A stretch of 64,000 nt of DNA, taken from the NCBI GenBank assembly GCA_008360955.1, contig LUCM01004115.1, positions 1-64,000 of the forward strand, given 5' to 3'. The stretch comes from Fasciolopsis buskii (taxonomy: Eukaryota; Platyhelminthes; Trematoda; Plagiorchiida; Fasciolidae). This document shows, one piece after another, positions 47,936-60,545 of the stretch. The notes below the pieces were generated by a model. The model was not told the DNA's origin. It saw only the letters and a program-made list of their open reading frames with translations, and searched no databases. Each line of letters starts with the position of its first letter. The first letter of the stretch is position 1. The position numbers were made by a program, and so were the translations under genes.

Positions 47936-49468
47936 CTTTCTATGCACATAACAGAAGTGCTGAAAATCCTTATTTCAGTATTACAGTTCTTGTCATTCCA
48001 CTACACGTGAGTCCATCCATATTTTATAAAGCCACAACTCTAGACACATTTTAACGTGATGATAATATACGTCGATAATCAGACCTAACATTTAAGAATC
48101 TTGGTAAGTGAATTTTTGGCACTGCAGACACTAACGAGTTCTGTCCAAAACCGTCGGATTGGTCAGATGGAGTTCGAAGACCCCGGTCAGTTCGTTCTAA
48201 ATTTAGCTGGATCTTCTAAAAACTGGAAATATAGGCATGGTCAGTTATGGTGTCATAAAGAATCCCAAAGAAGTTTGGAGCTCAATCCAACTGCGGTAAA
48301 ACCAAAGGCAGATTATGGAATGTGAACTTAAATTTAACGTCTGGCGCACATGACGACTGTAACTGTACTGATTTGTGAACTCTGTATACGTTATTAACAT
48401 TGAATTCAAGGTTTTCCTGATTTCCCAGCAAAATACGCGTTCACTTGATGTGCCGTGCTTCTTCCAGATTCTATACGCTAATACCAGATTATTCGCCGAG
48501 AATTCGATCATCTGTCTGTAGTTCCGAATATCCGAGGTATCCTAAGTTGCAATAGTTGATCATTGTCCTTAGACAATCGAAATCATGTCGGATTTAGCAA
48601 ATACTTCCCTCTAGCACATGGTGTGATTAACATTGTCACGTTTTGTCTGCTCAATGTAACGGACGAAAAAGTAAGAGACCTGCGCGTAGCGTCCAAGTGA
48701 CACAATGATCAACTATAGACGGCGATAGTTTTGAAACGGACCTGTCCTACAGGTGAAAGCAGACAAACCTAGCCAAAATTCTGCATGCTTATAGAAAGCA
48801 ACCTACACAATGCAAAGCAGTTCTCTTCTAATAGAGAATTCGACTTAACAAATTTGAGGGAAATGAACTCGGCAACACACGTTTAGGCAGCTTGTGATTC
48901 AACCAATGTTATCTCATTTCCGGGAGGTTGACACCTGCCACATGTTGGTTGGTGTTGAAATGTCATATGCTGCGGAGCCCGCTTGTGAACCTTAGAAAAT
49001 TAACCATCTAGACCATAACTTCGTTTCAGAAAGTCAGATTGTAAATGAAACATCCGGAAACCAAGGAAAATGTGAAAATCAGGAATATTAATTCATTTCG
49101 TTGCCAAAATGCTGAAGAAACGCAGAAGACGTTTCATAAGATAGGTCTGATGGTGTCAGCACGAAGATTAATTACCTTGCCCGGGGAACAGATAAAGGAG
49201 AGCATCTAGAATATTGGGTGTCTTACTTATGAAGTTTATCAATAAGACCCCTATTAATCGTTGACAACGACGTACTTCCAGTCAAGCAAGACTCGTTAGG
49301 TCGCTAACAGGATAAAATTTCTTCCCTAACTGTTCAGGCTCTTCGAAGCGAAAGTAGTTGAGATTGTTTAGTCGTAAGAAGACTTTTTCTTTAATGAGAC
49401 GACAACGTACGTCATTTTCAAGAAAGGAGCCGCGAACAACTGAGAGCTACTAAACGGGTAAATAGATC

Positions 49469-49536
49469 GGTGGTAAGAGGATCCGAACCGGTGACACACG
49501 TCCAAACAGTAAGGACTTTTCAGCTTGACCTCCACC
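49469..49536 (-). repeat. tRNA-derived SINE head
   Basis: On the minus strand GGTGG and CCACC close the unit like an acceptor stem. The B box is GGTTCGGATCC (49479-49489), and AGGTCAAGCTGAAAAG is a weak A box. It lies within a 125-codon minus ORF that is therefore probably spurious. Confidence 0.5.
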
Positions 49537-50634
49537 AGTCGGTCATGTCGGACAGTTTGAAAAGAACTATTACGGGATTTTTCGAAGCAAATTATGACAA
49601 AACTTGATGCTAAAAACCGGTACATTTTGTCGACGAAATGATGGACAGAATATCTAGAAAAATCAGAACTGTTACCGTCGCCAGCCCGTAGAAAATAAGA
49701 TGACTCTTGTATCGGTCCGGTGATTTTCACATATTGCTTTAGCATTCTTGTCTTATTTCGTTATGCTTCTTGTGATCAGAATAAAGCAAGGTACCACTGC
49801 GATTAACAATTAGGGGCAGTTACTTTTGGTGCTATGTTTACGCAGCACGATTTTATCCTATGGTGCAAACTAATTACCAATACGATACTCAGACGAGATA
49901 AATGTGGCACAATTTCCCGAGACAAATCAAGTTTTTCTGCTGAGGAGTAAATGGTTTTCGTTTCTTTCCGATCCACTTCCGTTCGTCATCGAACGGATCC
50001 CGATCGCATTTCCGGTATCACTAACTCTTCTAACAGTCTGACAAGTTCACCCTTGGTGAAGGCTCAAATGGACTTAACACTAGATTTTATGATCTTTCTG
50101 GTAGCCTGATAGCCAGGGTGAAAATACTTCCCTAATCTGCAACGATTTTAGTGAACACGCACGATGTAGACCAGCAATCCACCGCACATTCGTAATTTTC
50201 CGCATCCTTGAAGGTTCCATGAAAAGTGGGGTCAGTATATAATGCAAGTAATCCAACAAATACGAAATCCAAGCCGCAGACAACCAACTACGCAGCGCAC
50301 GTCTACCCACCATCCTGACTGTCCATCCATCCATCCGGTTCGTTAAGTATTCACTCAGTCACTCATTCAATCAGAATCTACACATACTCACACAAACCCA
50401 CCCTATAATACGTGTATACACCGAAGGGATAAGCCTGAACCAGAAAGCGAATGAAAAGTAACGTGCGGTACCTGTCAATCACAAACGACAGACAGTCAAG
50501 CACCACACGACTCATCATGTCAAACAAGTTCTGACAGGTGCGTGTGCTGTCAACCCCGATCCATAAAGTGAGTTTCGTCAGTACTGAACTCTTGGGGGAT
50601 GGGTGAGCAGGATGGGGGGGGGGGAGTTGTTCAG

Positions 50635-51195
50635 TTACTTCATACATTCGCACCTACGCGTGCATTTGTGCCTTGTTGGTGTTGTGACTTGACTGAAACG
50701 TGTAAACAGTTTAGTTTGGTATATGCGTGTGCATTTGCTAGCTCGTGTAATATATATATATATATATTGTATATATATGGGTGGGTAAGTGGATGTGACT
50801 GAGCTACCGTGGATCTGACTAGTGAAACTGAAACACAAGGCGGGTACCGAATCTCTGCAAGACTGAGAAGCGAGCAGGAAGAGGAGTTGTGCCCAAGTGA
50901 CTTTGAAAATCAACGCATACCCGGCTGCACAGAACACCAAACGTGTGTCGGTAGGTAACTGTAGCCAGGCGATAAACAGCATGTACTGGGATGATCCGCA
51001 AACAGAAAAAGCGAAAACTAAACGATGATAGGATATTGTGCATGTGCAAAATGAGATGAATGATTGCAGATGGCCAAAGTCAAAATCACTCTGATTGCAA
51101 TGCGAAGTGGACGACAGAAGGGACCGAGTGAGTGTCTGACAGTGTCCATACCTGGGTGGTGGGTAGGTCAATGGCTGTTTAAGTAGACTGTCCAT
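50635..51195 (-). CDS. Unassigned 186-codon ORF
   Basis: This is the longest open frame in the window outside the retroelements' own blocks. The protein is Ser/Thr/Cys-rich with one or two hydrophobic stretches (FIAWLQLP and ALIFKVTWAQLLFLL areas). Residues near the end (IQYIYIYI) are coded by the TA microsatellite at 50750-50778, which argues against a real gene. No signal peptide, domain or splice pattern supports it. A few ORFs this long can arise by chance in 64 kb. Confidence 0.12.
   Translation of the reverse strand: MDSLLKQPLTYPPPRYGHCQTLTRSLLSSTSHCNQSDFDFGHLQSFISFCTCTISYHRLVFAFSVCGSSQYMLFIAWLQLPTDTRLVFCAAGYALIFKVTWAQLLFLLASQSCRDSVPALCFSFTSQIHGSSVTSTYPPIYIQYIYIYITRASKCTRIYQTKLFTRFSQVTTPTRHKCTRRCECMK
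50750..50778. repeat. Interrupted (TA)n microsatellite
   Basis: Two TA runs separated by a single G. Confidence 0.9.
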
Positions 51196-51640
51196 ATGTG
51201 TAGCCGTAAGTGAATGGACGTAGTGTGTCGAATTGCCTACAGTGCTCCACTTTCAGACTGAATGCTGCCTTGAGAAAGGTTGGTCGTGAACTTCATTGAG
51301 TAATTCCTAGCTGAACCAAAATCAAAACAGATTCGCAAACTCTACGTTGTTGGAGTAATAAGTGCATGACATGAACAGTATAGACCCATATCTCAGCTAT
51401 ACATTGGATCAGACTCAATAACGAGAACAAACAAACACTCATGTCTAGCTACTCTTTGAACGGTGAACAAAGATTGCCACGTCACGTCCAGACAATAAAA
51501 CTGTGAATGCCTTGTTTGTTGGCAGTGCCAATAGTCAAATACCCTCGGAATACAGTAAGTGTAAACAGCAAGTCGTCAGTTTGGAACGATTTTCAAGATG
51601 TTATTTCTTTCACGAAGCCATAAATTTCTTCGGTTCCTTT

Positions 51641-51710
51641 GACCCAGCTCAGTAGGTAAACAATTTGCAGTTGATTCTCGTGCATGGAGCGCGTTCAAAT
51701 CAGGTGAACC
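51641..51710 (+). repeat. tRNA-derived SINE head
   Basis: CAGCTCAGTAGGTAAACA is very close to a normal tRNA D-arm/A box, and GCGTTCAAATC at 51691 is a B box at the right distance. The acceptor ends do not pair well, so this is a decayed tRNA-related repeat rather than a gene. Confidence 0.5.
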
Positions 51711-53985
51711 GTCTAGGTAGTCCAAGACTTTGTGCAATTCTGCATTTCGATCAGTAAATCACGTGGCGGCCGAAATGTGTCTCCAGTCCTCCTGGTTCCG
51801 GACAGTACATAGTCAATCAAGTTTCACGCAAATGTAGAAGGTTGTCCACTATATGTAGCGCTCTTGTGCATCCTTACTTGGACTCCAACAGTGATCAGCC
51901 TTCCTTCATATCTTTGGTCTTCCCATAGCAAATAAAAAAACCATGGCTTATGTTAGCAATCCTGGGCTCCAGAATATTTCGGTGCTACTTAAAAACTGGC
52001 GGTATTGGATCGGTTTTCCACCAAATGGCGTCAGACTTACTTCATGGATGTAGGGAATTGCTGGAACAGCATGGTCTGTTCGCTTTCATTGCCCTTCGGG
52101 AAAGTTGGGGTCCGGTGAAACCTCCCTATCAGCAAAGCTTGTAGGCTGTACTTCCTAGCTGCCAAACTTTAATCCTTCTCTAATTGCTGAACGTGTCTGC
52201 TGCTTGAATGACTAGAATTAGTATGCCCTTAATCTACACGTCGATTCCTTATTATTTCCACCGACAACGTTTTGTTTTGACAAATGCGCATATCCAGAAA
52301 AGCTACATTACACGGTGTCATTTCTCCCCATTCACTCCGTGCATCACCCACACCTGATAATTGCGATTGCATACGTTTTAGAAATCACTCTAGTCCACTA
52401 GCACAATTCGAAATGAGCCTTTAAATTACGAATAATTTGTCTGTCAAACTAAATCATTTTTCCTGGACAGAATGGTATTTCACCATTTTTATATCTGGTT
52501 GAAATGTGTTGCTACAAACCAGAGAATGTCTAATTGCTCATACTATATGTCTCTCATTAGTGCGCATCTGTTTATTCTAAACATATGACCAGTATTTCAT
52601 CACACCATTAGTTTACACCATAACATGGACATTGGGGCATCATCAAATCACGCGTTGCCAATGGCCTAGAAATTCTCTCCACTGGCGCGCCCAATTTCAC
52701 ACAAGTAGACTGAAAGAAACTTTTCATTCCCAAGTGCATGCACGTTTCCATTAGTTCTTTTAAGTTAACCTAAGTATTTCATAGTCTTAAATACCTATCA
52801 GTTAGAAGTCAGCAAGATGTGCCGACTGATATTCCGGGTTCCATTGTTAAGGTAAGAGGCTTTCTTAGATGCTTCGCATCGCCAGTTTGACTCTTGTTTC
52901 GTGTTCTTCACATTGTCCACGTTAATAAACTCTGGTCTTACCGATTTTCTTTCTCTTGCTTGAGAATTTTGAACATTTGTATCTCTTGGATAATCACAGT
53001 TTTGACATAAGACAATGGAAAATGCAACAACAATGTTTGTCTACATGTGTTGTTTGCCTTAAAATGGATTTACCCGAAGATCTTTGATAAATCAGATAGA
53101 TGACTTGCCGAAATGAGTATTCAGGTCGTAAATGACTAAATCGAGACTGTTGCAGCAACGTACCTAGGTGAATCAGTCACCCAAGAGCTGCTGGTTTAAA
53201 GTCTAATCATACTGGTGAGATAATAGTTCGGTTTAGTTGCTGCATGTATAAGAACTTGCAGTCAGCCGCTGGGCCGGTAAACAAACAAGGAAACGACGCC
53301 CAAGATTTTATATGAATATGGACTGCTAGCGACACACATTCAGGTAAGCTAAGGCCGGAGCATGAAAGGCAGACGCGCATTCGCTTTCGTCACAAAATCA
53401 ATCGATCGTCCAATGGACCAAATGTGTGTATGTGCTTCTGCCAATGCAAAACATAATTAGAACACAACAGGAAGCAACGGAGATAGGTTAGAGGTGGGAC
53501 CTCGATAACCAGGCACATAGTTGTAATGTAATATAATGTCCCCTATTGGGAAATCGGACCAACATAATAAGACTGCTGAGTGAAAATATAAATTAATTCA
53601 ACGACCCAGGTATACGGCCAAAGGGCACTCGATATGGGTAGTTGGAGATGAATTGGAACCCTTGTGAGGAAATGCCGAAAATAAATTATTTAAGTTAGTG
53701 TTTCCTGGATTGCTAATTAATCTTGCCTTCTTCCACCAGTTAACAAGTGTCATTGTTATTTTGTCTCTTTCGTGTGACGAAGCACCAATCTAGTCAAAAT
53801 CCCGACCTCAGAATATCACACCACTGACCAGTCCTTCCGAAGTTTTCCGAAGCATTATTAAATTAGGATATTTAACTGCGTAAAGGTAAATCACAGAGTC
53901 CGGAGTAAACCTCCGAATTATAGGACATTAAGCAACACGAGAGTCCTGTGGAATATTTGTGTTAGCGCTGGTTTATTGACCCAGT

Positions 53986-54462
53986 TTAAACAAAACTAAA
54001 ACACTGCAAATGAGTGGAACTAAAGTAAGCGACTATCAAACAATTTAATGGTTCAGGGTTAAGAGGAAGACTGAAAGATGTGAACACAACATTCATCAAC
54101 AGAAAGCTGATAAGGATGCCCAGATGTCTGTGTATGAGGTAGGTGGGTAAGCGTTTTAGAAAGAGAAACTGGCAATCGAAACTACGAGTACTGACTGCAT
54201 ATTGGTAGCTGAAGAAGAGTCCAGGGTCATCCGCATGGCTTTGTTGTGAAACTGACGGGGAAAATGGATGATGTATATTTATCCCACACCTGGCTGTACT
54301 GTTTAAAATGCAGGTAGATTCGAATTTCATACAATAAAAGAGGGAATTTGTAAAATTCGCATCCGGGACGGAATATGAAACCAACATAGCATACTTTACC
54401 GAAAGCAAACAGCTTCGATAGAAAGCTAACAATTCAGAGTGAAAACAAAATATTAGTGGCAT
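53986..54462 (-). CDS. Unassigned 158-codon ORF with nearby poly-A signal
   Basis: A minus-strand ATG ORF of 158 codons, moderately hydrophobic and Cys/Ser/Phe-rich. Its start (MPLIFCFHSELLAFY) is not a clear signal peptide, and later stretches such as LGILISFLLMNVVFTSF could span a membrane. The stop codon is followed after 8 bases by AATAAA (53977-53972 on the minus strand). That is close but possible, and it is the main reason to list the ORF. No domain or homologous neighbour is recognised. T-rich sequence on this strand inflates hydrophobic ORFs, so chance is a real alternative. Confidence 0.2.
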   Translation of the reverse strand: MPLIFCFHSELLAFYRSCLLSVKYAMLVSYSVPDANFTNSLFYCMKFESTCILNSTARCGINIHHPFSPSVSQQSHADDPGLFFSYQYAVSTRSFDCQFLFLKRLPTYLIHRHLGILISFLLMNVVFTSFSLPLNPEPLNCLIVAYFSSTHLQCFSFV

Positions 54463-57400
54463 TCACGGAATGTCGGCGAATCTAGGGGTAAATGTAGGCG
54501 AACGAATGATGTTAGAGGGAAATGGAATAAAATGGATGAAAGATACACAACATAGTAGTGTTGATCGAAGGAAAAGAGCAGAAGTTTCAGTGATGTCTGC
54601 TCAGACTAGCTATAGAAAGTAATAAAGTTCCTTATTCTTCAGGCAGCCACTGACTAGTAGACAGGGGCATACGCAGAAAGAAAACTGGTTCAAATATTAA
54701 TGGCGCTAGGGAGGTTAAGGTGAGGTTTGGGTTAGGGTTCTATATACAAATCAGAGGAGAAAAATAAAGCAGTATTTGGCGCACAGAGGCAATGTTGAGC
54801 CACAGCCTGCGAATGCCGATGGGAATAATGCCTTCAGGATTGACTGTAAACATCCAACATGGGTGACAATATACGAAGACGTGCATTTGCTTGCTGTCAT
54901 GTCGCAATCGTGAGTAGAAGCTTTGCTTACATATTCTGGTCCCTTATCATGCCAGACGTAATGGCGAAATGAGCAGAAACAAAAGTGAGGTGCGTCACCT
55001 TCACTCACCTTAGATGCTCCTAATCAGATCATTTTCTCTTACGGAATACCAGTTGTTATGCGGGGTGAATTGCAAGAACCTGACCATGTCTGCACCATTT
55101 TACAGTAGCTACGAACCAACTGGGAGGTACACAGAGTAAAAGTTAAGAAATCACAGATTACCACCACTTCGACGACTGCGTCAATAAAACTACATTTAGT
55201 TTATTTAATAATAAAACCTAGCTCATAAAAACAGTGAAATCGACGAATTTCAACTGATAGGTTGATGTGAACTACAAGCTAAAATAGATAGCAAACAAAG
55301 AAGGTAGCCGTGCCCTTGAAACTACGCGCAACATAGAGTCATGTAAGATCTTATTACCTTGTCTTATTAGATCAAGTGTGGTAGCGAGCAGCGTGATAGA
55401 GAGTTACCGTCTGTCATCGAAGTGACTGACAGATCTAGAATTCGAAACTCCAGCTCCCTTGGTTAAGGACGCTCAAATCCACTTGAGCACAACATTGCAG
55501 ATTAGTGGCGGCAGGTTCCATGCATTGTTAATTGTCAATTGATTAATGGTATTAGTCTATTTACCTTATTGGTATCGAGGTGAATACACTTGAACAAATC
55601 ACAATTTACAACGGACAAGTCAACATCAAGTACCCTTTGTGTTGACCATAACCAAATGTGAGATTTCCAGTTGCGCTCAAGCAAAGACCTGGATCATAGA
55701 GTGAATGGCGAACAATTTCAATGCTTGCTCTCAAAAATTATGTTACCCTTGAATTTATAGTTAATCGCGTCTGACCAAAATCAAGCCGATCGATCGTTCT
55801 CGAGCTTTTTCTCCCTTGTTCCACTTTCGAACCCACTTTGTTGGGTTTTGCGCTTCGTAGTTTGCCTGGGTGTCTCCCTTTTCTGAAAGTTTTGTCCGCT
55901 TATCCAATACACGGGCACCTGGTCAGCCTGATTAGATTTTATCGCTAGTTTTCGTATTTTTTTCTCTCGGGCCTTCTTTTATTGTTCCTGAAATCCGTGG
56001 ACGTGATTTTCTTCAGCTACCCGAAAACTTACTTTAGTTAAAAGAGAACCGATCTGAATCCTTCTATTTTTTCATAGAACGGCAGTGACTTTTAGGTTAG
56101 CCTGTTTGAGTTGATCTTACTAAGTCCCTGCTCCCGAGTCACTATTACTGGTATGTTTTATTTTCTATATCCTAGTACGCAAGATTTCCGAAAGGGTAGG
56201 CGGTTATTGACCACTGGATGGGAAAATGACCGAGGTCGGCCGAGCTTAAACCGAGAACATACATGCCCAAACACTAACTCTATTGGTCTACTAGTCATAT
56301 AAGCTATTGTGTTGCTTTTTGTGGTTGCCCGCAAACGGCTTCAAACCTAACGGTGCCATCGTTTACTGAAACTGTCTTTTCTCAGTCGTTGTTTAGGCAC
56401 CCTGTCAATTGGGTTCCAGGGTCCGGTGCTAGCTGACACGTTGCCCTGACATTCATGAGTCTAAAACTTGACGCCTATTCTGAGGCGAGAAATTCAGGCT
56501 ACACTTGCGGATTATGATAAAGCCAGTACCCTTACAAACCAAAGTATTAGTGCTCCGCTCGAGTGATTTTTCTTGCTACACTGACGTGCTTGTAGTCCTG
56601 TGTCTCCAAAGGATCGATTATTAACTCCGCTACATCTCGCTGATATTCCAGTCTTATGCACAACTACTCATTTCGTTCACGTGACACTCAAGACTTAAAA
56701 AGACAAACAATTAAATTTTCTCAATGGGGCCAGTCAGAAACTGTCTGTGCGGATTATCGTAAATCATCCAGTTTACCCGAGAAATTGTTTTGGGAATATC
56801 AGAAGTGACAAAAACATTCTGTCGCTAGACGACAGACATAGTCCGAGCATTGTCTCACATGGACTGTGGGACACTAGCAGAAATCACTTCTAAATCACTG
56901 TGTCATAGTTGTATATTATTCCACGAAGGAATCGCCAATGCTTACAGACCACCGTTCAGAAAATTGTTTAACTTATGTAGAGTTTTAACCAGAAAAAGTC
57001 AATTCCAGATACCAAAATTTCAAGTGCTTACTCTCCCCGATTGGCAAAACACAATCTGTTGCGGTATAAATGATTGTACGTCTTCAAACGAGATGTCATA
57101 GTAAAAGACTAGCTGTTAATCCGAAAATTCCAATCCAAAAACAACAAACGGACAGCAAATGCAGTCATGACATAAATCAGTGATTTGACGTTAAATTACA
57201 CTCCCTCTCCCAATGCTCCTGATGTCTATGTGATTTAGAGCGTGCTTACAAAAAATGCTGGCAGGTAAACTGAATCACACTTAGAACCTGCCCATAGGTT
57301 AGCTGTTCAGCCATGTTTCAAGTTTCGTCAAACGAAAGAAGCGATAATTTTATCACATCTTACTTATCCACATTTAACTATTCAAGACATTCAGCCTCAG

Positions 57401-60400
57401 TTACCGTTTCTTTTCTCCTATTTGTAATAGTTTCGGTAGTTGCATTTTTTTGTCATCTCGTTTGTCCTCCTTCTGTTTGGACAGCTTGATCAGGTTGCAT
57501 CGTACCCCAAGGGGGCACTTTAGATGACAACAACAATTAAGCATCTCACAGTGCTGCTTTTTCTATGCCCCAAGTTCTTCACCATCATTGTCCATAATAC
57601 GTTTGTCGTTTTTCTACCCGGGCAATCGACTGGGTATGATGTGGTTTTTCTAGCTACTGTATGTGTTCCAGTTATGTCAATAAATTAGGCAATTTATTTC
57701 TTCGATCTGCGATAGTCACCATGCACCCATTGACATGGAGCCGCAGTTGGAAATTTAACAGTTGTACTACACTGCCGACAGTGAACAGATGAACAAACCA
57801 GCAAACTAGCCGGATATGTCCGATTAAGCTTTTTTCATGCATATACAGCGACAGTTCATGAAAACAGTATCACATCGATTTACTTAGATCCAATCAAGTT
57901 GATCTGGTCGTCATAGGAACGTGAAAAATGACTGACACCATGCCGGATCCTTATTGATTGACTGACTAGATTGACAGATAAACGGACTACAGGTGTACAG
58001 GTGTTGACGGCCAACTTGGTGATGATGACGAAGTTCACAGTGGTTGCTTCTGCCCTTTTGGTGATGCGGGTGATCGTAGAAGTTCTGGCGTTGATGATGA
58101 TGATGAAGGCGAACAGTATTATACTGTCGTCATTTCTAACTTCTGGTAACAGTATGATAATCCCAAATGAAACCTAGGGGAATCAAGTTTTTATCCGGTG
58201 GCAAGCTGAAATGTGAGAGCAAGCAAAATTTCTCATCTAGAATGTGAAGATTAATAAGAGATATTTGCTAATCTCCAACGAAATGCAGCCTCATAACATG
58301 GGCATTATGATCCAGATTCTAAGAATAAAAGAAGCTCCTAATGAAAGAAAACCAGACTACGTTTCCTCTAGCGATGGGCCGTTGCCGCAAACCATCCGAC
58401 TAAGTGGACAAATGTGATTATCACTGAGGGATCGCCCTTACGGGAGTCTTACTATCGAGCACTCAAAAAGGGCAACTATTCAACAATCTCCTCTATCTTC
58501 GTGAAACTTCGTACCTGTCATATAGCTAGTGAAAATTAAGTAATGATTATTAGCAATAATACTAGTTAAACCATCGCTTTTTGGATTTTGTCAACCTCGA
58601 AATACGACAAAGGGGCATTGCTTATCACTGGTTGACAAGTCACTTGAAACACCCGTTGAGCAACGATACAGCCTGAGAAACCACTTCAGAAATTTAAATG
58701 ATCACATGAATTCATGAATTTGAACAGTTCTTGTACTTCTTTCCTAGTTGCTATTTTTGATGATGCCACATCATCTTAGGTAATCACATTGGCGAAAGTT
58801 GATGCATTCATGTTATGCTTACACGCGGTCTTCAAGAACCGCAACGTGACTAGACTAAACACAATCGTTAGTCGGTTTTCGATGGAAATTTTGTTCACAT
58901 CTAAGCTCAAGGGTCGACCAAAACTCACACCAACAGACAACGTAATGAATAATTCACTTGCGAACTTACAGACAAAAATATTCTCAAGACAACAGACGGA
59001 ATCAAGGATGTGTTAATGCACGGATTGACGTTTCACCCTCCGACATTTGCTAATCACTGTTACGGTCCCAGAACATTCGCATTACATTTAGTCCTCCCAC
59101 CAAGACTTGACAATAAGAAGTTTGTTGAACAATGGCATACTTGAAGATCATTCAGTAGAACCCATACTGTAACATCGTCACATTTCAGGTCCCGTTAGCG
59201 CTTTTATTCAAAAGTGAAGCACTAGGGCATCTTCTAAAAGAGGTATTCGTTATATGACTTATGCTTCGCAAGCTTTCTAAACCTCCCTGAAATTGATGGA
59301 ATTCTAATTCTACATTCACGTCATGCACTTGTCAGTTATCATTAGCTAGTGTTTGTTGGCAAATTCCAAGGCTGGTGAAAAATGTAGTCGCGTTGAAAGT
59401 GCAGAAATAATTGCATGAAGTTTTTCCAGACCATTTCCGATGTGTTTCTGAATCCCTATAGCGTTTGTTGCTATTCATGCAACTTGCATTCAGGCTGATC
59501 AATTTTAGTGCATAAATAACTAGTTGATTTCGTAAAATGTTTTACAACCCTAAGAAGATAAAAAGGACACTTGAGGGTAACAATAATAATTCATTCTCAT
59601 TCTTTTATACATCAAACAATAAATGAGCAAGGTCTTTTATAAGAAGACCTCAGCCATGGCGAAGTCATCAAGTAGGACAGTTGACTGACTGTAAGAGGAC
59701 TGAAATTCATGTCCATATTCGATAGCCTTATCCACCTGACAAAGTAGCGAAGCCGTCTATCCTTTCCAGATGGGAACAATCATCCATCGTCAACATTCAG
59801 TTCAAAGCTTACTTACGCTTAAAATGTGCCCCATCATTAAACAATGTGTTAATCGCCCATGGTTGCAACATGAAATTATGAAGCAAATGATTCCATGCAT
59901 TCAGTTAGTTTATCGGTGTCACTATGATTATCACCAATGCTACCATCATCATTATCAGTAGGACTTAAACGACCTATAAGCCGGAAGGTTAAAAATTTTA
60001 TTAACTAATTCATCTAGATTGTACTGACCGTTCGCCAACAACCATCGTAATGACTGAGTATATGCGTGTGTGTGCATGTGTTTTTGAAATACCAACACAG
60101 GGCGATCTCAGGAGCCCATAGTATGGAGTTACGATGTCTCAGCGAACTAACATGTGCCTTCTTGTCCAGTTTTGTCCTCACCGGTCCATGCAAACGCACG
60201 TTTACCGTCCTTCCGGTCCTCAAGCCGTCACACAAGGCGTCATTTGTACGTGACCACACACAAAGAGGCACTAGGCTGTCAATCTGACTTCGGGACTTTC
60301 TACTGACCTTGTATTCACATTTCATCCTCACAAGTTTGTGTGTTTCTGTGTGTTTCTGTGTCCTCCTCCATTCTCCGTCTGTTGCCGACTCGTTTCCTCA

Positions 60401-60430
60401 TGTGGCCCTTCATTATTTGAATGCATCAAA
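54463..60430. other. Non-coding DNA with weak ORFs
   Basis: A minus-strand donor (AAG followed by GTGAGT) lies near 55010. ORFs at 56850-57101 and 58789-59016 (plus) have ordinary composition and weak acceptor context. A GAT-triplet-rich patch lies near 58020-58110, and TCATCATTATCA-type sequence near 59925-59960. No conserved protein was recognised. Confidence 0.35.
55378..55455 (+). repeat. Possible tRNA-derived SINE head
   Basis: GGTAGCGAGCAGCGTGATAG is a fair A-box region and AATTCGAAACTCC at 55439 a good B box, at tRNA-like spacing with a long variable part. The ends do not pair convincingly. Confidence 0.4.
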
Positions 60431-60545
60431 GTCAGTCAGCAAGTCATTCAGTCAGTCAGTCAGTCAGTCAGCAAGTCAATCAGCTAACCATTCAGCCAAC
60501 CGTTCAGTCGGCTAGTCCGTGCATCTATTCATCCATCAGTCAGGC
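60431..60545. repeat. Second, short (CAGT)n tract
   Basis: About 115 bases of CAGT-type tetramers with substitutions, the same motif and orientation as the 3-kb array at 6437-9420. Confidence 0.9.

Larger units (their letters stand above)
45826..47950 (+). mobile_element. Ty3/Gypsy LTR retrotransposon pol, decayed
   Basis: Plus-strand blocks occur in the order protease, (reverse transcriptase region), RNase H, integrase over 2.1 kb, which is the Ty3/Gypsy order and spacing. The protease active site is FIVDAGS at 45880, and its end is IMGLLATNSFHI near 46100. The reverse-transcriptase region (46310-46950) is too decayed to read. The RNase H/connection end is AKHIPRADFLS near 47175. The integrase core is ADYYDPF near 47630, VVIYSKF near 47670, SLKKLF near 47740, VTGNGNQF near 47786 and WLKSIG near 47830. 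The second catalytic Asp of integrase has become Gly (TDNG to TGNG). I did not find LTRs, a primer-binding site or gag. Non-functional. Confidence 0.75.
47951..53985. other. Non-coding DNA with SINE heads and simple repeats
   Basis: Six kb contain tRNA-like repeats (49469-49536 minus, 51641-51710 plus), a (TA)n run near 50750 and a G-run near 50616. A 186-codon minus ORF at 50635-51195 includes the TA repeat and shows no motif, and plus-strand frames are also open there. I treat that ORF as unassigned. Confidence 0.35.

Noticed and set aside
49368..49745. 125-codon minus ORF with an ATG
   Set aside because: It runs through a tRNA-derived SINE head and has no motif; most likely chance.
54960..55110. 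Plus frame reading FSYGIPVVMRGELQ, resembling an integrase YGIP block
   Set aside because: No other integrase motif lies around it, and the minus strand carries a consensus splice donor there; too short to call.
58020..58110. Hydrophobic ORF with Met runs
   Set aside because: Coded by GAT/ATG triplet-rich sequence; low complexity explains it.
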